Assembly: GCF_001889305.1 (NCBI RefSeq)
Contig: NZ_CP013074.1
Coordinates: 1,054,001-1,118,000, forward strand
Length of the DNA stretch: 64,000 nucleotides
Direction of reading: 5' to 3'
Origin: Dehalococcoides mccartyi
Lineage (GTDB): Bacteria; Chloroflexota; Dehalococcoidia; Dehalococcoidales; Dehalococcoidaceae
The notes beneath the pieces are model-generated. The model ran no database searches. It worked only from the letters and a program-made list of their open reading frames with translations, and had not been told where the DNA came from. Below are positions 34,518 through 44,231 of this stretch, piece by piece; positions within the stretch are counted from its first letter, which is position 1, and each line of letters opens with the position of its first letter. The position numbers were made by a program, and so were the translations under genes.

Positions 34518-35000
34518 GTTTCTCCTCTAGTAAATTACTTGTGGGCAAAGAGGCTGATAAGTCCGCTCAGGGAAGATTATTACGGGAAAAAATAAAAAAA
34601 CTTCCCCCACGGTATTTTTCTGCCCAGCGCCGATGTGCAATAGAATACCATGACCCATACCCACTTTTCAAAGTTTTGCCTCAGTTATTTAAATATTTTA
34701 AGTCATTTTTCAAGGTTTATACCTAAATATCAGAATATTCACCGTAAATGCCGGAAAATATTTTTCACCCACAGCAATATTTCATTACCATCCAGCATCA
34801 AATCTCATATTGAACAAATCTTAACCGGAAATATTCAATGGACTTTTAGTAATTTTGAGACATATTACCTATATCTTTCTATTGACACCGGCAATATAAT
34901 AAGGGGTAACAATATATTGGGAATATATGGTATGTCCATTTGTGACCTCTGCTGATTAAGAAATAAATATTCCAATAAACCAGGATGAGGAGTATGAGAT
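34518..35000. other. 483-nt divergent intergenic region
   Basis: AT-rich spacer between the divergent acyl-CoA synthetase and surface-protein genes. On the minus strand TTGAAA (34671-34666), 18-bp spacer, TATTCT (34647-34642) is a possible promoter for the synthetase, giving a leader of about 118 nt. On the plus strand a TATAAT at 34895-34900 could serve the surface protein but has no -35 at a proper distance. No ORF or clear RNA gene is seen. Confidence 0.35.
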
Positions 35001-38000
35001 ATGATTTTGAAGCAAGGCCTGAAACTGTTTAGCCGTTTAGTACTCACTTTTGCCCTGCTGTTTCCCACTCTGCTGGCTGTTACCCCTGCCAGTACCATTT
35101 CTGCCAATACCTTTGCCGAATCAAGCCAGCTTTCGGTAACAGACGGGGTTTACACTGATTGGGGAAGTATGGCAACCCCCAGTCAGGGAGTGCATGTCTG
35201 CACAGATTATTCCAATAACGGCGTTGGTGACGGGTCTGGCTTTACCAATACCAGCAGCGATATAACCAATATCTGGGTAGCTCTTTCGAGCAGTTCAAAC
35301 GGGCTTCTTCCGGCCAGTCCTTCCAATCTTATAGAAAATATTTACTACCGTATAGACACCCGCGGTACTTCTATGAATCCCGGACAGAGTTATTTTATCC
35401 AGCTGAATCTGGGCATAGCCCCGGCAGGCAAAGCTGACCACCTGCTGCAGATATGGGCTCACAGTACCGAAACCCCCCAAATTAAAATCGTACTTTACCA
35501 GTACCAATCACCCTACCCCAATATAGGGGCTTTTACCAGCGGCAATTTTATTGGACTGCTATCCAACGTGGCTAATCCGTTCCCCGGTTTTACCGGCACG
35601 GTAGATGCCAATGCCGCCGGACGGCTGGCGATTTCTGACGGAATCCACTATAGTTTTGAAGCAAAAATACCATTTAACTGGTATACAGATAACGGCACAG
35701 TCACCGATGACGGCAGCGGCATGGCAACTATGATAACTGCTATTTATACCGCCACTGGCTCCATAGGGGCAGTGGGAACAGTAAAAGACACTGTCACCAA
35801 CAGTTTTGGAGAAACCTGTGCCGCCAAAATTGATGTCACTACCGGTGATGTAAGCCTGCTTACCCCGTATATGATTTTCACTACTTCTCCCCAAACAGTT
35901 GGGGCGGGACTTTCATCATCTATTATTACCGTACGGCTTAATGATTCCTTCGGCAACCCCAAAAATTACGCCGCAGATACTTATTTAAACCTTACCAGTT
36001 CTTCACCTACCGGCGTTTTCAGCCTGACCCCACTAGGTGCGGCAATAACCCAGATACTCACAAATTCCAGCCAGTCAACTGTGTCTTTCTATTACCGTGA
36101 TACTACGGCAGGGACTTACACTATAGAAGCGTCTGAAACACCCTCCAGAGGTTATACAGACACCACCCAATCCATTATCATAACTACAGGCGCACCGGCA
36201 TCTCTGACACTAAGCCCGGCTGCATCAAGCAACAATATTTATACTTCCAGCAATTATGCGGCCCGCCTAACCGATGCTTACGGTAACCCCATAGCCGGTG
36301 CGGCTATAGATTTTTCACTAAGCGGCACAGGCAGCATAACCTATGAAGACAGCCTGACGGATTCACAGGGATATGCCCATGCCATACTTTTTTCTACTGC
36401 CGCGGGTACTGCCACCCTGACAGTGACCTCAGGTTTGCTTAGCGACACCTCTGACCAAACATGGGTCGGGGTTGACCATTTTGAGGTTATTGTAAGCCCC
36501 ACACCTGATATTGTGGCCGGGGAAGATTTCAGCATAACAGTAAATGCCAGAACAGCAGATAACAGCCTGCTGGACACTTATAACGGACCGGTTACACTCT
36601 CAGATATTACCGGCACTTTGAGCACACTCAGCATCACTCTGGTTAACGGCACTGCTACCATTACTGATGCCACTGTTACCCAGGCCTATGAACATGACAC
36701 GATAACTGCCACGGACGGTCTGGTAAGCGGTACAAGCACCCAGTTTAACGTAATAGCCGCGGACATATATTCTTTGATACTGACCGCTTCGGATACAAAT
36801 CCTTATGCAAATACTACCGTGCTTATTACCGCCACCGCCACAGATTACTTCGGAAATCCGGTACCCGGAAAAACTATTACCTGGGAAGCACTGGCAGATG
36901 ACGGTATACTAGTCCCCTTGGATACAATAACTGATACCAACGGGGAGGTACACGCCAACCTAAGCTGGAATACAACCGGTGTTTCCACCGTTCAGGCAAC
37001 ATACGGCTCACTCACACCATCTGTTGTTGTAACATGGCAGGCAGGAACACTTTCCTATTTTGCATTTGACTATATCAACAACGTAACTGCCGGTACTGAT
37101 GTGGTTTGTGTTATCTATGCCAAAGACTCAGCCGGCAATACCCTGCCAGGATATACCGGCCCGGCTACCCTTACCTTTTACAGCCTTACCGGCGGAGCAT
37201 TACTTAACTACCCGTCCCTAGGTTTTACTGCGGGAAGCGTTACTCTCAATATCAGCTACACTACAGCCGGAACAAACTATTATCTGATTGCAGTTGACAA
37301 TGCCGACCCCGCTATAACCGGCCAGAGCAACTACTTTGACATCACTGCCGGTGCTGCCGCCAATATAACCCTTACCCCTGCCGCCAGCGCAGATTTGGTA
37401 GGCAACACTCAGCACTTTACCGCCACCGTGACTGATGCATATGGCAATCCTGTTTCCGGCGAAGCGGTAAGCTGGTCTCAGACCGGCTCAAATACTATTA
37501 ACTACTCCGAGAGTTTTACAGATGCAAATGGACAGGCACACGCCAGTATTATCTCAGCTGTCATTACATCATCCAGCGGTTCAATTACCGCTACTATCAC
37601 AGCTGACAATGACAGCTCCAGTGTAGACTGGATAGCGGTAGACCATTTTGAAGTTATTGTCAGCCCTACTCCGGATATTGTAGCCGGGGAAAATTTCAGC
37701 ATAACGGTAAATGCACTTGATGACACGGATACTCTGATAACCATTTACAACGGAACAGTCAATCTTTCAGAAATGACCGGCTTCCTCAGCCCGCTCACTA
37801 TTACGCTGGTAAACGGTACCGCTACCATTACAAATGCTGCTATCACCAAAGCATACGAGCATGACCAGATATTTGCCACAGACGGAATAGCAGACGGAGT
37901 AAGCAACTTATTTAATATTATCACAGGTGCAGCAGCCACTCTTGACCTTACCCCTGATATTGCCAGTGTTGTTGCCGGCAGCCTGCAAACAGTACAGGTA

Positions 38001-39893
38001 AGCGTTTATGACGCCTACGGCAATCTGGTTACCGGTTATACAGGCACAGTTGTGTTTACTTCCACAGATACGCTGGCAACCCTGCCCTTTGATTATACTT
38101 TTACGGCGGCAGATGCCGGCACACATACCTTCAGCGGTGAACTTATACTCCGCACCGCTTCTTCAGTTACCCTGACTGCAGATGATTCGTCTATGTCAGA
38201 TACCTCTAACTATACTGTAGGCACTGCCGAAATGGCCCATTTTATATTTACCCCCATATACAGCCATCAGGACGCAGGCGTACCTTTTGATATTACCGTA
38301 CTTGCCAAAGATGAATTCGGCAATACTATTACCGGCTATAACGGACCGGTAACTATAATAGATCAAACTGGCAGCCTATCCCCCCAGACTATTACCCTGA
38401 CAAACGGCACAGGCACTATAAGCATCAGCATCACCACTGCCTATCTGGGAGATTTCCTGAATGCTACAGACGGCACTTACAACGGTAAAAGCGGCAACTT
38501 TGATGTATACGCCGGAGCTCCTTTCAGCCTGAGCCTTAACCCCGAAACCGCAAGCGGCTATACCGGCGGAACCACCACTCTTACGGCTTTGCTGACAGAC
38601 CAGTACGGCAACCCAGTACCAAACGAATCTATTGACTGGGAGATTATCAGCGGTTCGGGTATTTTCCCTGACAGCGGTACTACCACCCATAGCACTGCCA
38701 CAGACCTTAACGGGCAATCAGTGGTGGCAGTTCAATCCAACGCTATTGGTACTACCACTATACAGGTAACCCATGCGGCTCTAAACGATACTTCCGTGAT
38801 AAATTGGGATATCAATTATATTTACCATATCCAGTTCACTATCATACCCGGTACGGTAAGTGCAGGGGTGCCATTTTCCGTAACTATCAGCATAGTTGAC
38901 CAGTTTGGCAACATAGCCACCGGATTTAACGGGCCGCTTACCCTTTCCGACCTTAGCGGCAGTCTATCACCGACAATAGTAAATTTGGTAAACGGAATAG
39001 CTATAGTCAACCTCACTATCAACACTCCGTTTAGTTCTGACTACATCACAGCAAACGGTTTCGGCATGAGCGGCACAAGCAATTCCTTTAATGTAGTAGC
39101 AGGTGCGGCACCTGCCTACCGTTTAGATCTCACCCCGAACAGCGGTACAGCCACTGCAGGAAGTCCTGTAAGCGTTACTGTGACCGTCTATGACCAGTTT
39201 GGACAGATAGCCAGCACCTATACAGGCACCATCCATTTCAGTTCGTCAGACTTGTCAGCCCTGCTGCCTGCCGATTACACATTTACTGCCGCAGATGGAG
39301 GTGTCCATACTTTCATTCTGGGAGTTACCTTTAATACCAACGGCACACAAACTCTGACGGCCACAGATATAAACACCTCATCACTTACAGATACCTCAAG
39401 CTGGGTTATTACAGGCGCTGACGGCCCCTCACAACCTCCCGTCACTCCGCCTGTAACACCGCCAGTTAACCCTCCGGTAAATCCTCCGGTTACGCCACCA
39501 GTGACACCTCCGGTAACACCGCCTGATACATCTTCAACTTCCGGTTTACCGGTTTGGGGCTGGATACTGATAGCACTGGTGACTATCCCGATTCTGCTGT
39601 TAGGTATCGTTTATATCCGAAGTGGCGTTTACGGGCACGTACGCTGTACCAGTGAAAACAAGCTGATAAAAGATGCCCGCGTTATTCTGAAAGATTCAAA
39701 GGGGAATGTAATAAGAGAAGCTATTACTGATGCCAACGGATATTTCTACTTTGGAGGGCTCAAATCCCAGGTATACTACCTTACCGCTACCTATCCCACC
39801 TGTAACCCCAGCCCGGCCAATGAGGGAATGGTAGAAACAGGAAAACTGAAACGCATCCACCATGACCTCACATTGGTAATGCCAAAAGAGTAG
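35001..39893 (+). CDS. Large secreted surface protein with Ig-like/invasin-type repeats
   Basis: 1630 aa. Signal peptide at 1-35 (basic start, hydrophobic run, ASTISA). From about 290 to 1475 there are tandem beta-rich units with the turns DAYGNPV, DQFGN and YNGPVT, typical of bacterial Ig-like (Big-1/invasin) domains. A proline-rich linker (about 1477-1510, PPVTPP repeats) leads to a membrane helix (about 1517-1540), and the last 85 residues look like a carboxypeptidase-regulatory-like fold (ARVILKDSKGN, DANGYFYFGGL). It is probably an adhesin or S-layer-associated protein. The ATG follows GAGGAG. Lysine is scarce and Ser/Thr/Gly abundant, as in exported proteins. Confidence 0.88.
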   Translation: MILKQGLKLFSRLVLTFALLFPTLLAVTPASTISANTFAESSQLSVTDGVYTDWGSMATPSQGVHVCTDYSNNGVGDGSGFTNTSSDITNIWVALSSSSNGLLPASPSNLIENIYYRIDTRGTSMNPGQSYFIQLNLGIAPAGKADHLLQIWAHSTETPQIKIVLYQYQSPYPNIGAFTSGNFIGLLSNVANPFPGFTGTVDANAAGRLAISDGIHYSFEAKIPFNWYTDNGTVTDDGSGMATMITAIYTATGSIGAVGTVKDTVTNSFGETCAAKIDVTTGDVSLLTPYMIFTTSPQTVGAGLSSSIITVRLNDSFGNPKNYAADTYLNLTSSSPTGVFSLTPLGAAITQILTNSSQSTVSFYYRDTTAGTYTIEASETPSRGYTDTTQSIIITTGAPASLTLSPAASSNNIYTSSNYAARLTDAYGNPIAGAAIDFSLSGTGSITYEDSLTDSQGYAHAILFSTAAGTATLTVTSGLLSDTSDQTWVGVDHFEVIVSPTPDIVAGEDFSITVNARTADNSLLDTYNGPVTLSDITGTLSTLSITLVNGTATITDATVTQAYEHDTITATDGLVSGTSTQFNVIAADIYSLILTASDTNPYANTTVLITATATDYFGNPVPGKTITWEALADDGILVPLDTITDTNGEVHANLSWNTTGVSTVQATYGSLTPSVVVTWQAGTLSYFAFDYINNVTAGTDVVCVIYAKDSAGNTLPGYTGPATLTFYSLTGGALLNYPSLGFTAGSVTLNISYTTAGTNYYLIAVDNADPAITGQSNYFDITAGAAANITLTPAASADLVGNTQHFTATVTDAYGNPVSGEAVSWSQTGSNTINYSESFTDANGQAHASIISAVITSSSGSITATITADNDSSSVDWIAVDHFEVIVSPTPDIVAGENFSITVNALDDTDTLITIYNGTVNLSEMTGFLSPLTITLVNGTATITNAAITKAYEHDQIFATDGIADGVSNLFNIITGAAATLDLTPDIASVVAGSLQTVQVSVYDAYGNLVTGYTGTVVFTSTDTLATLPFDYTFTAADAGTHTFSGELILRTASSVTLTADDSSMSDTSNYTVGTAEMAHFIFTPIYSHQDAGVPFDITVLAKDEFGNTITGYNGPVTIIDQTGSLSPQTITLTNGTGTISISITTAYLGDFLNATDGTYNGKSGNFDVYAGAPFSLSLNPETASGYTGGTTTLTALLTDQYGNPVPNESIDWEIISGSGIFPDSGTTTHSTATDLNGQSVVAVQSNAIGTTTIQVTHAALNDTSVINWDINYIYHIQFTIIPGTVSAGVPFSVTISIVDQFGNIATGFNGPLTLSDLSGSLSPTIVNLVNGIAIVNLTINTPFSSDYITANGFGMSGTSNSFNVVAGAAPAYRLDLTPNSGTATAGSPVSVTVTVYDQFGQIASTYTGTIHFSSSDLSALLPADYTFTAADGGVHTFILGVTFNTNGTQTLTATDINTSSLTDTSSWVITGADGPSQPPVTPPVTPPVNPPVNPPVTPPVTPPVTPPDTSSTSGLPVWGWILIALVTIPILLLGIVYIRSGVYGHVRCTSENKLIKDARVILKDSKGNVIREAITDANGYFYFGGLKSQVYYLTATYPTCNPSPANEGMVETGKLKRIHHDLTLVMPKE
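36474..37714 (+). repeat. Internal duplication inside the surface-protein gene
   Basis: The 74-nt segments 36474-36547 and 37641-37714 differ at only 8 positions and encode nearly identical stretches starting DHFEVIVSPTPDIVAG (residues 492 and 881). The 389-residue offset indicates duplication of a multi-domain block. More diverged copies begin near residues 1079 and 1275. Confidence 0.8.
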
Positions 39894-39916
39894 CTTTAGG
39901 CAAAATAAAATATATT

Positions 39917-39950
39917 AAGGGGCGGAAATGAAAGTTTCCGCCCCTTCTTT
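39917..39950 (+). terminator. Terminator after the surface-protein gene
   Basis: A perfect 12-bp stem, AAGGGGCGGAAA paired with its complement around a 6-nt loop, followed by CTTT. Confidence 0.8.
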
Positions 39951-40007
39951 ATCGAATGCAATAATCTATACTATCTGTTTTAAATGAATATACTTTCAGC
40001 CACACAC

Positions 40008-40415
40008 TTATTTGCGGCAATCAGAGCAAATACCGTTTATAACCATGTGGCTCAGATTCGGGGTGAAACCGTATTCTGACTGGATATCACAGCGAAGTTT
40101 TGCCAGCATCTCGTCACTGCATTCTATCCGTTGTCCGCAGCGGCTGCATATAAGGTGATGATGATGCCCTTCGTCAGAATGGTGATATACAGTCTGGTCA
40201 TCTATCTTGCTCTTAACCACACAACCAATACTCTCCAGCAAATCCAGCGTGCGGTAGACAGTGGAGCGATTGATATCAGGAAACTGCTCCTGAACCTTGT
40301 TTATTATCTCTTCAGCAGTCACATGGGCAGGAACAGAATGGATAACATCAACTACCAGCTTACGCTGGAGAGTCAGCTTATAACCGGACTGCTTTATAGT
40401 ATTTAAACAACTCAT
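40008..40415 (-). CDS. Fur-family metal-dependent repressor
   Basis: About 135 aa from the ATG at 40415, preceded by AAGGTG; earlier in-frame codons lie inside the -10 box. Winged helix (about 1-80) with TAEEIINKV and NRSTVYRTLDLLES, then the dimerisation domain with HHSDEGHHHHLICSRCGQ and CSDCR for structural zinc (two CxxC pairs). It could be Fur, Zur or PerR; the HHHH cluster fits Zur or Fur better than PerR, but this is not decisive. Single-gene unit with a strong promoter overlapping a palindrome, so autoregulation is likely. Confidence 0.88.
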   Translation of the reverse strand: MSCLNTIKQSGYKLTLQRKLVVDVIHSVPAHVTAEEIINKVQEQFPDINRSTVYRTLDLLESIGCVVKSKIDDQTVYHHSDEGHHHHLICSRCGQRIECSDEMLAKLRCDIQSEYGFTPNLSHMVINGICSDCRK

Positions 40416-40434
40416 CTCAGTTTCACCTTGTTGC

Positions 40435-40462
40435 ATTATAACAAGCATCAGGCATATGTCAA
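40435..40462 (-). promoter_or_regulatory. Consensus promoter with overlapping palindrome upstream of the Fur-family gene
   Basis: On the minus strand TTGACA (40462-40457), 16-bp spacer, TATAAT (40440-40435): both hexamers perfect. TTGTT-n7-AACAA overlaps the -10 box, where the repressor could bind its own promoter. Confidence 0.7.
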
Positions 40463-40531
40463 GAATAACTATCGTTGTTGCCCTGTCTGCTTTTGTAAGT
40501 TTTCCAAAGCACTAACACTGCCGCTCAGGCG

Positions 40532-41350
40532 TCAATTTTCGGTATTTGAGTGATATCGGATTTCCTCTTTCAGCAAAGCTATGAATTCTTCCCTCGCATA
40601 CGTTTCATGCCACGGGCAATGACCGCACCGCCTGAGCAAAACCGGAGAAAACTCCGTCAGATTGTTTACTAAATATTCGAAGACTGGTTTTGCAGGGTGA
40701 GGATCATAGTCCCCGTGAATAGCAATCACCGGACATTCCAGCAAAGCCAGATACCCTTCAAACTTATTTCCCTGTCGCAAAGAAAGCGCTTCCTGCCAGA
40801 CAGATTTATACGTTTGGTAACTGCACTCTGCCGCTGTATCAGGCAGATTCAGGGAAGAATATGTATCCGCCTGCAGAAACAGTTTCCCGACCTCAGCCAT
40901 AGCCTCATCAGCAACAGCAGTATTATCAGCTTCAGCCAGCAGCTGATTCAAAGCTGTTAATCTACTCCTCTGTTCTGTATTCAACCGCCCCAGGCGGATA
41001 TCAGCAATGCCATTTGCCTCTGTCTGACAGAATGGCGGGCAAGATACCAGTATCAGCTTTGAAATATACTGCGGGCAGGCCGCTGCCAATATAATGCCCA
41101 GCCATGCTCCCCATGAATGACCCAACAGCAGCACTTTTCGCTGCCCTATACTGGCAATAACATCCCGCAGATAATCTATCTGTGCCTTTATGCTGAGACT
41201 GTAAAGATGCGGCTCAATAACCCCCTTTATTTGGCTTATATCCTCTGCCAAGTGGGCCAATTCCCCGCCTGCACCCGGCCCGCCGTGCAAAAACATCAAA
41301 GTGTATGGCGGTTTTCCGTGAAGGACAAAACTGTCAGTTAAAATACTCAT
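40532..41350 (-). CDS. Alpha/beta hydrolase (proline iminopeptidase-like)
   Basis: 272 aa. HGGPGAGGEL is the oxyanion-loop motif common in proline iminopeptidase-type hydrolases, LLGHSWGAWLG carries the nucleophile Ser, and IHGDYDPHP and RCGHCPWHE supply the Asp and His. A cap region (about 125-190) lies between. Cytosolic; esterase or peptidase activity is likely but the substrate is unknown. It is divergent from marR across a 134-nt region with a MarR-type operator. Confidence 0.85.
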   Translation of the reverse strand: MSILTDSFVLHGKPPYTLMFLHGGPGAGGELAHLAEDISQIKGVIEPHLYSLSIKAQIDYLRDVIASIGQRKVLLLGHSWGAWLGIILAAACPQYISKLILVSCPPFCQTEANGIADIRLGRLNTEQRSRLTALNQLLAEADNTAVADEAMAEVGKLFLQADTYSSLNLPDTAAECSYQTYKSVWQEALSLRQGNKFEGYLALLECPVIAIHGDYDPHPAKPVFEYLVNNLTEFSPVLLRRCGHCPWHETYAREEFIALLKEEIRYHSNTEN

Positions 41351-41414
41351 ACCCGAATATTAACACTATCAGCCATAAAACCAAATGATTCTTTTAAGCA
41401 AACTAATCACCCGC

Positions 41415-41457
41415 TTGACAAATTTCTATTTAGCTACTAAATTATATAGTAACTAAA
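41415..41457 (+). promoter_or_regulatory. marR promoter with overlapping operator palindrome
   Basis: TTGACA (41415-41420), 17-bp spacer, TAAATT (41438-41443). TTTAGCTACTA (41429-41439) and TAGTAACTAAA (41447-41457) form an inverted repeat matching at 10 of 11 positions with a 7-bp spacer, covering the -10 box, as expected for autorepression by the adjacent MarR protein. Confidence 0.65.
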
Positions 41458-41484
41458 CTATAAAAGGAAGGACTCTAAAAGCAG

Positions 41485-41964
41485 ATGCCCGAAAAGCAAC
41501 TCCGGAAAGAAACTGATACGGTAAGAGATGAGCTGTTACAGCAACTTCTTTTACGTATGTTTTCTTTAATGAAAAATGTTCAGCGGGATGCTTCTGTAAT
41601 AAAGCCCTCCCTCAGCCCTCCCCAAGCCAGATTGGTCTTGATAATCAGCAGGTACAATGATGCGGGAATATCCGTCAAGGAGCTAGCCCGCCTGACTTCA
41701 GTAACCCCCGGTGCCATTACCCAATTTATAAATACATTAGTCGATAAAAAACTGATAACAAGGGAAACAGACCCGGCTGACAGACGCAGTATAAAGATAA
41801 AACTGACCCCGTCTGCCAGAAATGAAATCCATCAGTTTAAAAATGAACTTTTCAGCTCTGCGATCAAAAAATTTGACGTTCTGAACACTGATGAACTTAA
41901 AGAGCTAACCAGAATAATTGCCAAGGTCAGCCCTGAAATAGTCACCAAAGAAGAAATGTTCTAG
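41485..41964 (+). CDS. MarR-family transcriptional regulator
   Basis: 159 aa winged helix: GISVKELARLTSVTPGAITQFINTLVDKKLI is the recognition region in which the family signature is plain, followed by the wing with DPADRRSIKIKLT. It lies 41 nt before the ABC exporter pair, so it probably represses the exporter and is relieved by an exporter substrate. Confidence 0.92.
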   Translation: MPEKQLRKETDTVRDELLQQLLLRMFSLMKNVQRDASVIKPSLSPPQARLVLIISRYNDAGISVKELARLTSVTPGAITQFINTLVDKKLITRETDPADRRSIKIKLTPSARNEIHQFKNELFSSAIKKFDVLNTDELKELTRIIAKVSPEIVTKEEMF

Positions 41965-42005
41965 CTCCTTAACAGATAGACTGCCTTTTCAGGAGGAGAT
42001 ACCCT

Positions 42006-44231
42006 TTGTGGAAATTAATTAAATCGCTTAAACCGTTTACCTTGTCTATCATATTTATTTTTATCCTGCTGCTGGGTCAGGCTATGAGTGACTTGTCTTT
42101 GCCGGACCTTATGTCAAAAATTATAAACATAGGCGTACAGCAACAGGGCATTGAAAATGCCACCCCTACGGCTATACGTTCCAGTGAAATGTCCCGCATA
42201 CTCCTTTTTGTAGACAGTGAAGACAAGGCAGCGGTCACCGGGTACTACATACTGCTGGATAAAGATTTGCTGCCTGCCGCTGAATATAACCAATACCTGG
42301 AATCCTATCCCGGTTTGGCAAACGAACCTATATACAAGCTGAATACTGATGATGAAAATGCCCTAAACCGCTTAAACACCGTTATGCCTCTGTCGATACT
42401 GATGGTATCGTATATTGAAAATGGAACGGCGGCTGATATCCTGGGCGACCAGTTTGAACTGCCTGACGGAGCAGATATATTTGAGGCACTGGCAAATTTA
42501 CCGGCAGAACAGCTTGATGCCATTATCCAGAGTGCCAAAAGCCATCTGTCCGCTATACCCGAAAGTATGGTTGCCCAATCCGCCGTAAGTTATCTGGCCA
42601 CAGAGTATCAAACTATCGGCATTGACCTGAACAGGCTGCAAATGAACTATATGTTCAGAATCGGCGGACTGATGCTGCTGCTTACACTGGTCAGTGTAAC
42701 CCTTTCGGTTACCGTGGGGTTTCTGTCCGCAAGGGTAGCCGCAGGCTTCGGCAGGGACACACGCCGCAAGGTTTTTACTAAGGTGGAAAGTTATTCCAAC
42801 AGTGAATTTGATAAATTTTCTACGGCCTCGCTGATAACCCGCTCTACCAATGATATCCAGCAGATACAAATGATACTGGTCATGCTGCTCAGGATTGTAT
42901 TCTATGCCCCTATTATGGGTGTAGGCGGCATAATCAAAGCTCTGGGACAGGATGTCTCCATGTCATGGATTATTGCCTCCGCCGTAATGGCAATACTGGC
43001 TATGATAGGCGTAGTTTTCGCAGTAGCAATACCCAAGTTCAGAATAATCCAGAAGTTTGTTGATAAATTAAATCTGGTTACCCGTGAGATGCTAAGCGGA
43101 CTGATGGTTGTGCGCGCATTCAACAAGCAGCAACTGGAAGAAACAAAATTTGAAAAAGCCAACGCAGACCTTACTAAAACATCTCTGTTTATCAACCGGG
43201 TAATGGTATTTATGATGCCGGCCATGATGCTGATAATGAACGGGGTAGGAGTGCTGATTATCTGGGTGGGAGCACATCAGATAGATGCAGGTGCCATGCA
43301 GGTAGGCAATATGATGGCCTTTATGCAATACTCCATGCAGATTATTATGGCCTTCCTTATGGTCTCCATGGTATTTGTCATGATGCCCAGAGCTACCGTA
43401 TCCGCCCAACGCATTGCAGAGGTACTGGAAACTGAACCAGCCATCAAGGACCCCGAAAACCCCATAAGCTTTGATACCGATACCAGAGGCACAGTGGAAT
43501 TTCAAAAGGTAGGTTTTAAATACCCCGGCGCAGATGATTATGTCCTGAAGGATATTTCTTTTGCGACCAAACTCGGGCAAACTACCGCCATTGTAGGCGG
43601 CACAGGCAGCGGCAAATCAACTCTGGTTAATCTCATTCCCCGCTTTTACGATATAACCGAAGGCCAGATTTTGATAGATAACACTGACATACGCAGTGTC
43701 ACCCAGTATGCCTTGCGGGATAAAATCGGATACATCCCCCAAAAAGCCGGCTTATTCTCCGGCACTATAGAGAGCAATATAGGGTATGGAAATGAAAATG
43801 CGGATGAAGATTTACTAAAAAAAGCCGCCCGGATTGCCCAGCTGACAGAATATATTGACACTGCTGAAAACAGCCTCCAAACACCTATCTCGCAGGGAGG
43901 GGCAAATATATCCGGCGGTCAAAAACAAAGGATGGCTATTGCCAGAGCCGTAGCCAAGCAACCAGAAATATATATCTTTGATGACAGCTTCTCCGCCATT
44001 GATTTCAAGACAGATGCGGCTCTGAGAAAAGCCCTCAAAAAAGAGACTCACAATGCTACGGTCTTGATTGTAGCCCAAAGGATAAATACCGTTATGCATG
44101 CCGAGCAGATTATCGTGCTGGACAACGGGCGGATTGCCGGAAAAGGCACCCATAAAGAGCTGATGGAAAACTGCACAGTATACCGCGAATTGGCCCTCTC
44201 ACAGCTATCCATGGAGGAGTTATCAGCATGA
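42006..44231 (+). CDS. Heterodimeric ABC exporter subunit with degenerate catalytic site
   Basis: 741 aa. TM1 at about 13-30, TM2 at about 217-240, then four more helices and a nucleotide-binding domain: Walker A GGTGSGKST (about 530), signature ISGGQKQRM, Walker B IYIFDDSFSAID (about 654), where the catalytic Glu is replaced by Asp. About 185 residues lie between TM1 and TM2, much longer than the usual short loop, and would be outside. TTG start preceded by AGGAGGAG. It overlaps its partner by 4 nt. Likely a multidrug- or lipid-type exporter controlled by the MarR gene. Confidence 0.9.
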   Translation: MWKLIKSLKPFTLSIIFIFILLLGQAMSDLSLPDLMSKIINIGVQQQGIENATPTAIRSSEMSRILLFVDSEDKAAVTGYYILLDKDLLPAAEYNQYLESYPGLANEPIYKLNTDDENALNRLNTVMPLSILMVSYIENGTAADILGDQFELPDGADIFEALANLPAEQLDAIIQSAKSHLSAIPESMVAQSAVSYLATEYQTIGIDLNRLQMNYMFRIGGLMLLLTLVSVTLSVTVGFLSARVAAGFGRDTRRKVFTKVESYSNSEFDKFSTASLITRSTNDIQQIQMILVMLLRIVFYAPIMGVGGIIKALGQDVSMSWIIASAVMAILAMIGVVFAVAIPKFRIIQKFVDKLNLVTREMLSGLMVVRAFNKQQLEETKFEKANADLTKTSLFINRVMVFMMPAMMLIMNGVGVLIIWVGAHQIDAGAMQVGNMMAFMQYSMQIIMAFLMVSMVFVMMPRATVSAQRIAEVLETEPAIKDPENPISFDTDTRGTVEFQKVGFKYPGADDYVLKDISFATKLGQTTAIVGGTGSGKSTLVNLIPRFYDITEGQILIDNTDIRSVTQYALRDKIGYIPQKAGLFSGTIESNIGYGNENADEDLLKKAARIAQLTEYIDTAENSLQTPISQGGANISGGQKQRMAIARAVAKQPEIYIFDDSFSAIDFKTDAALRKALKKETHNATVLIVAQRINTVMHAEQIIVLDNGRIAGKGTHKELMENCTVYRELALSQLSMEELSA

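Noticed and set aside
34882-34900. TTGACA and TATAAT close together upstream of the surface-protein gene
   Set aside because: Only 7 bp separate the two hexamers, too short for a sigma-70 type promoter; the TATAAT may work with another -35, but none fits.
36474-39530. Repeats in the surface-protein gene as a CRISPR or tandem repeat array
   Set aside because: The copies are diverged protein-domain repeats in frame with irregular long spacing; no short identical direct repeats with unique spacers.
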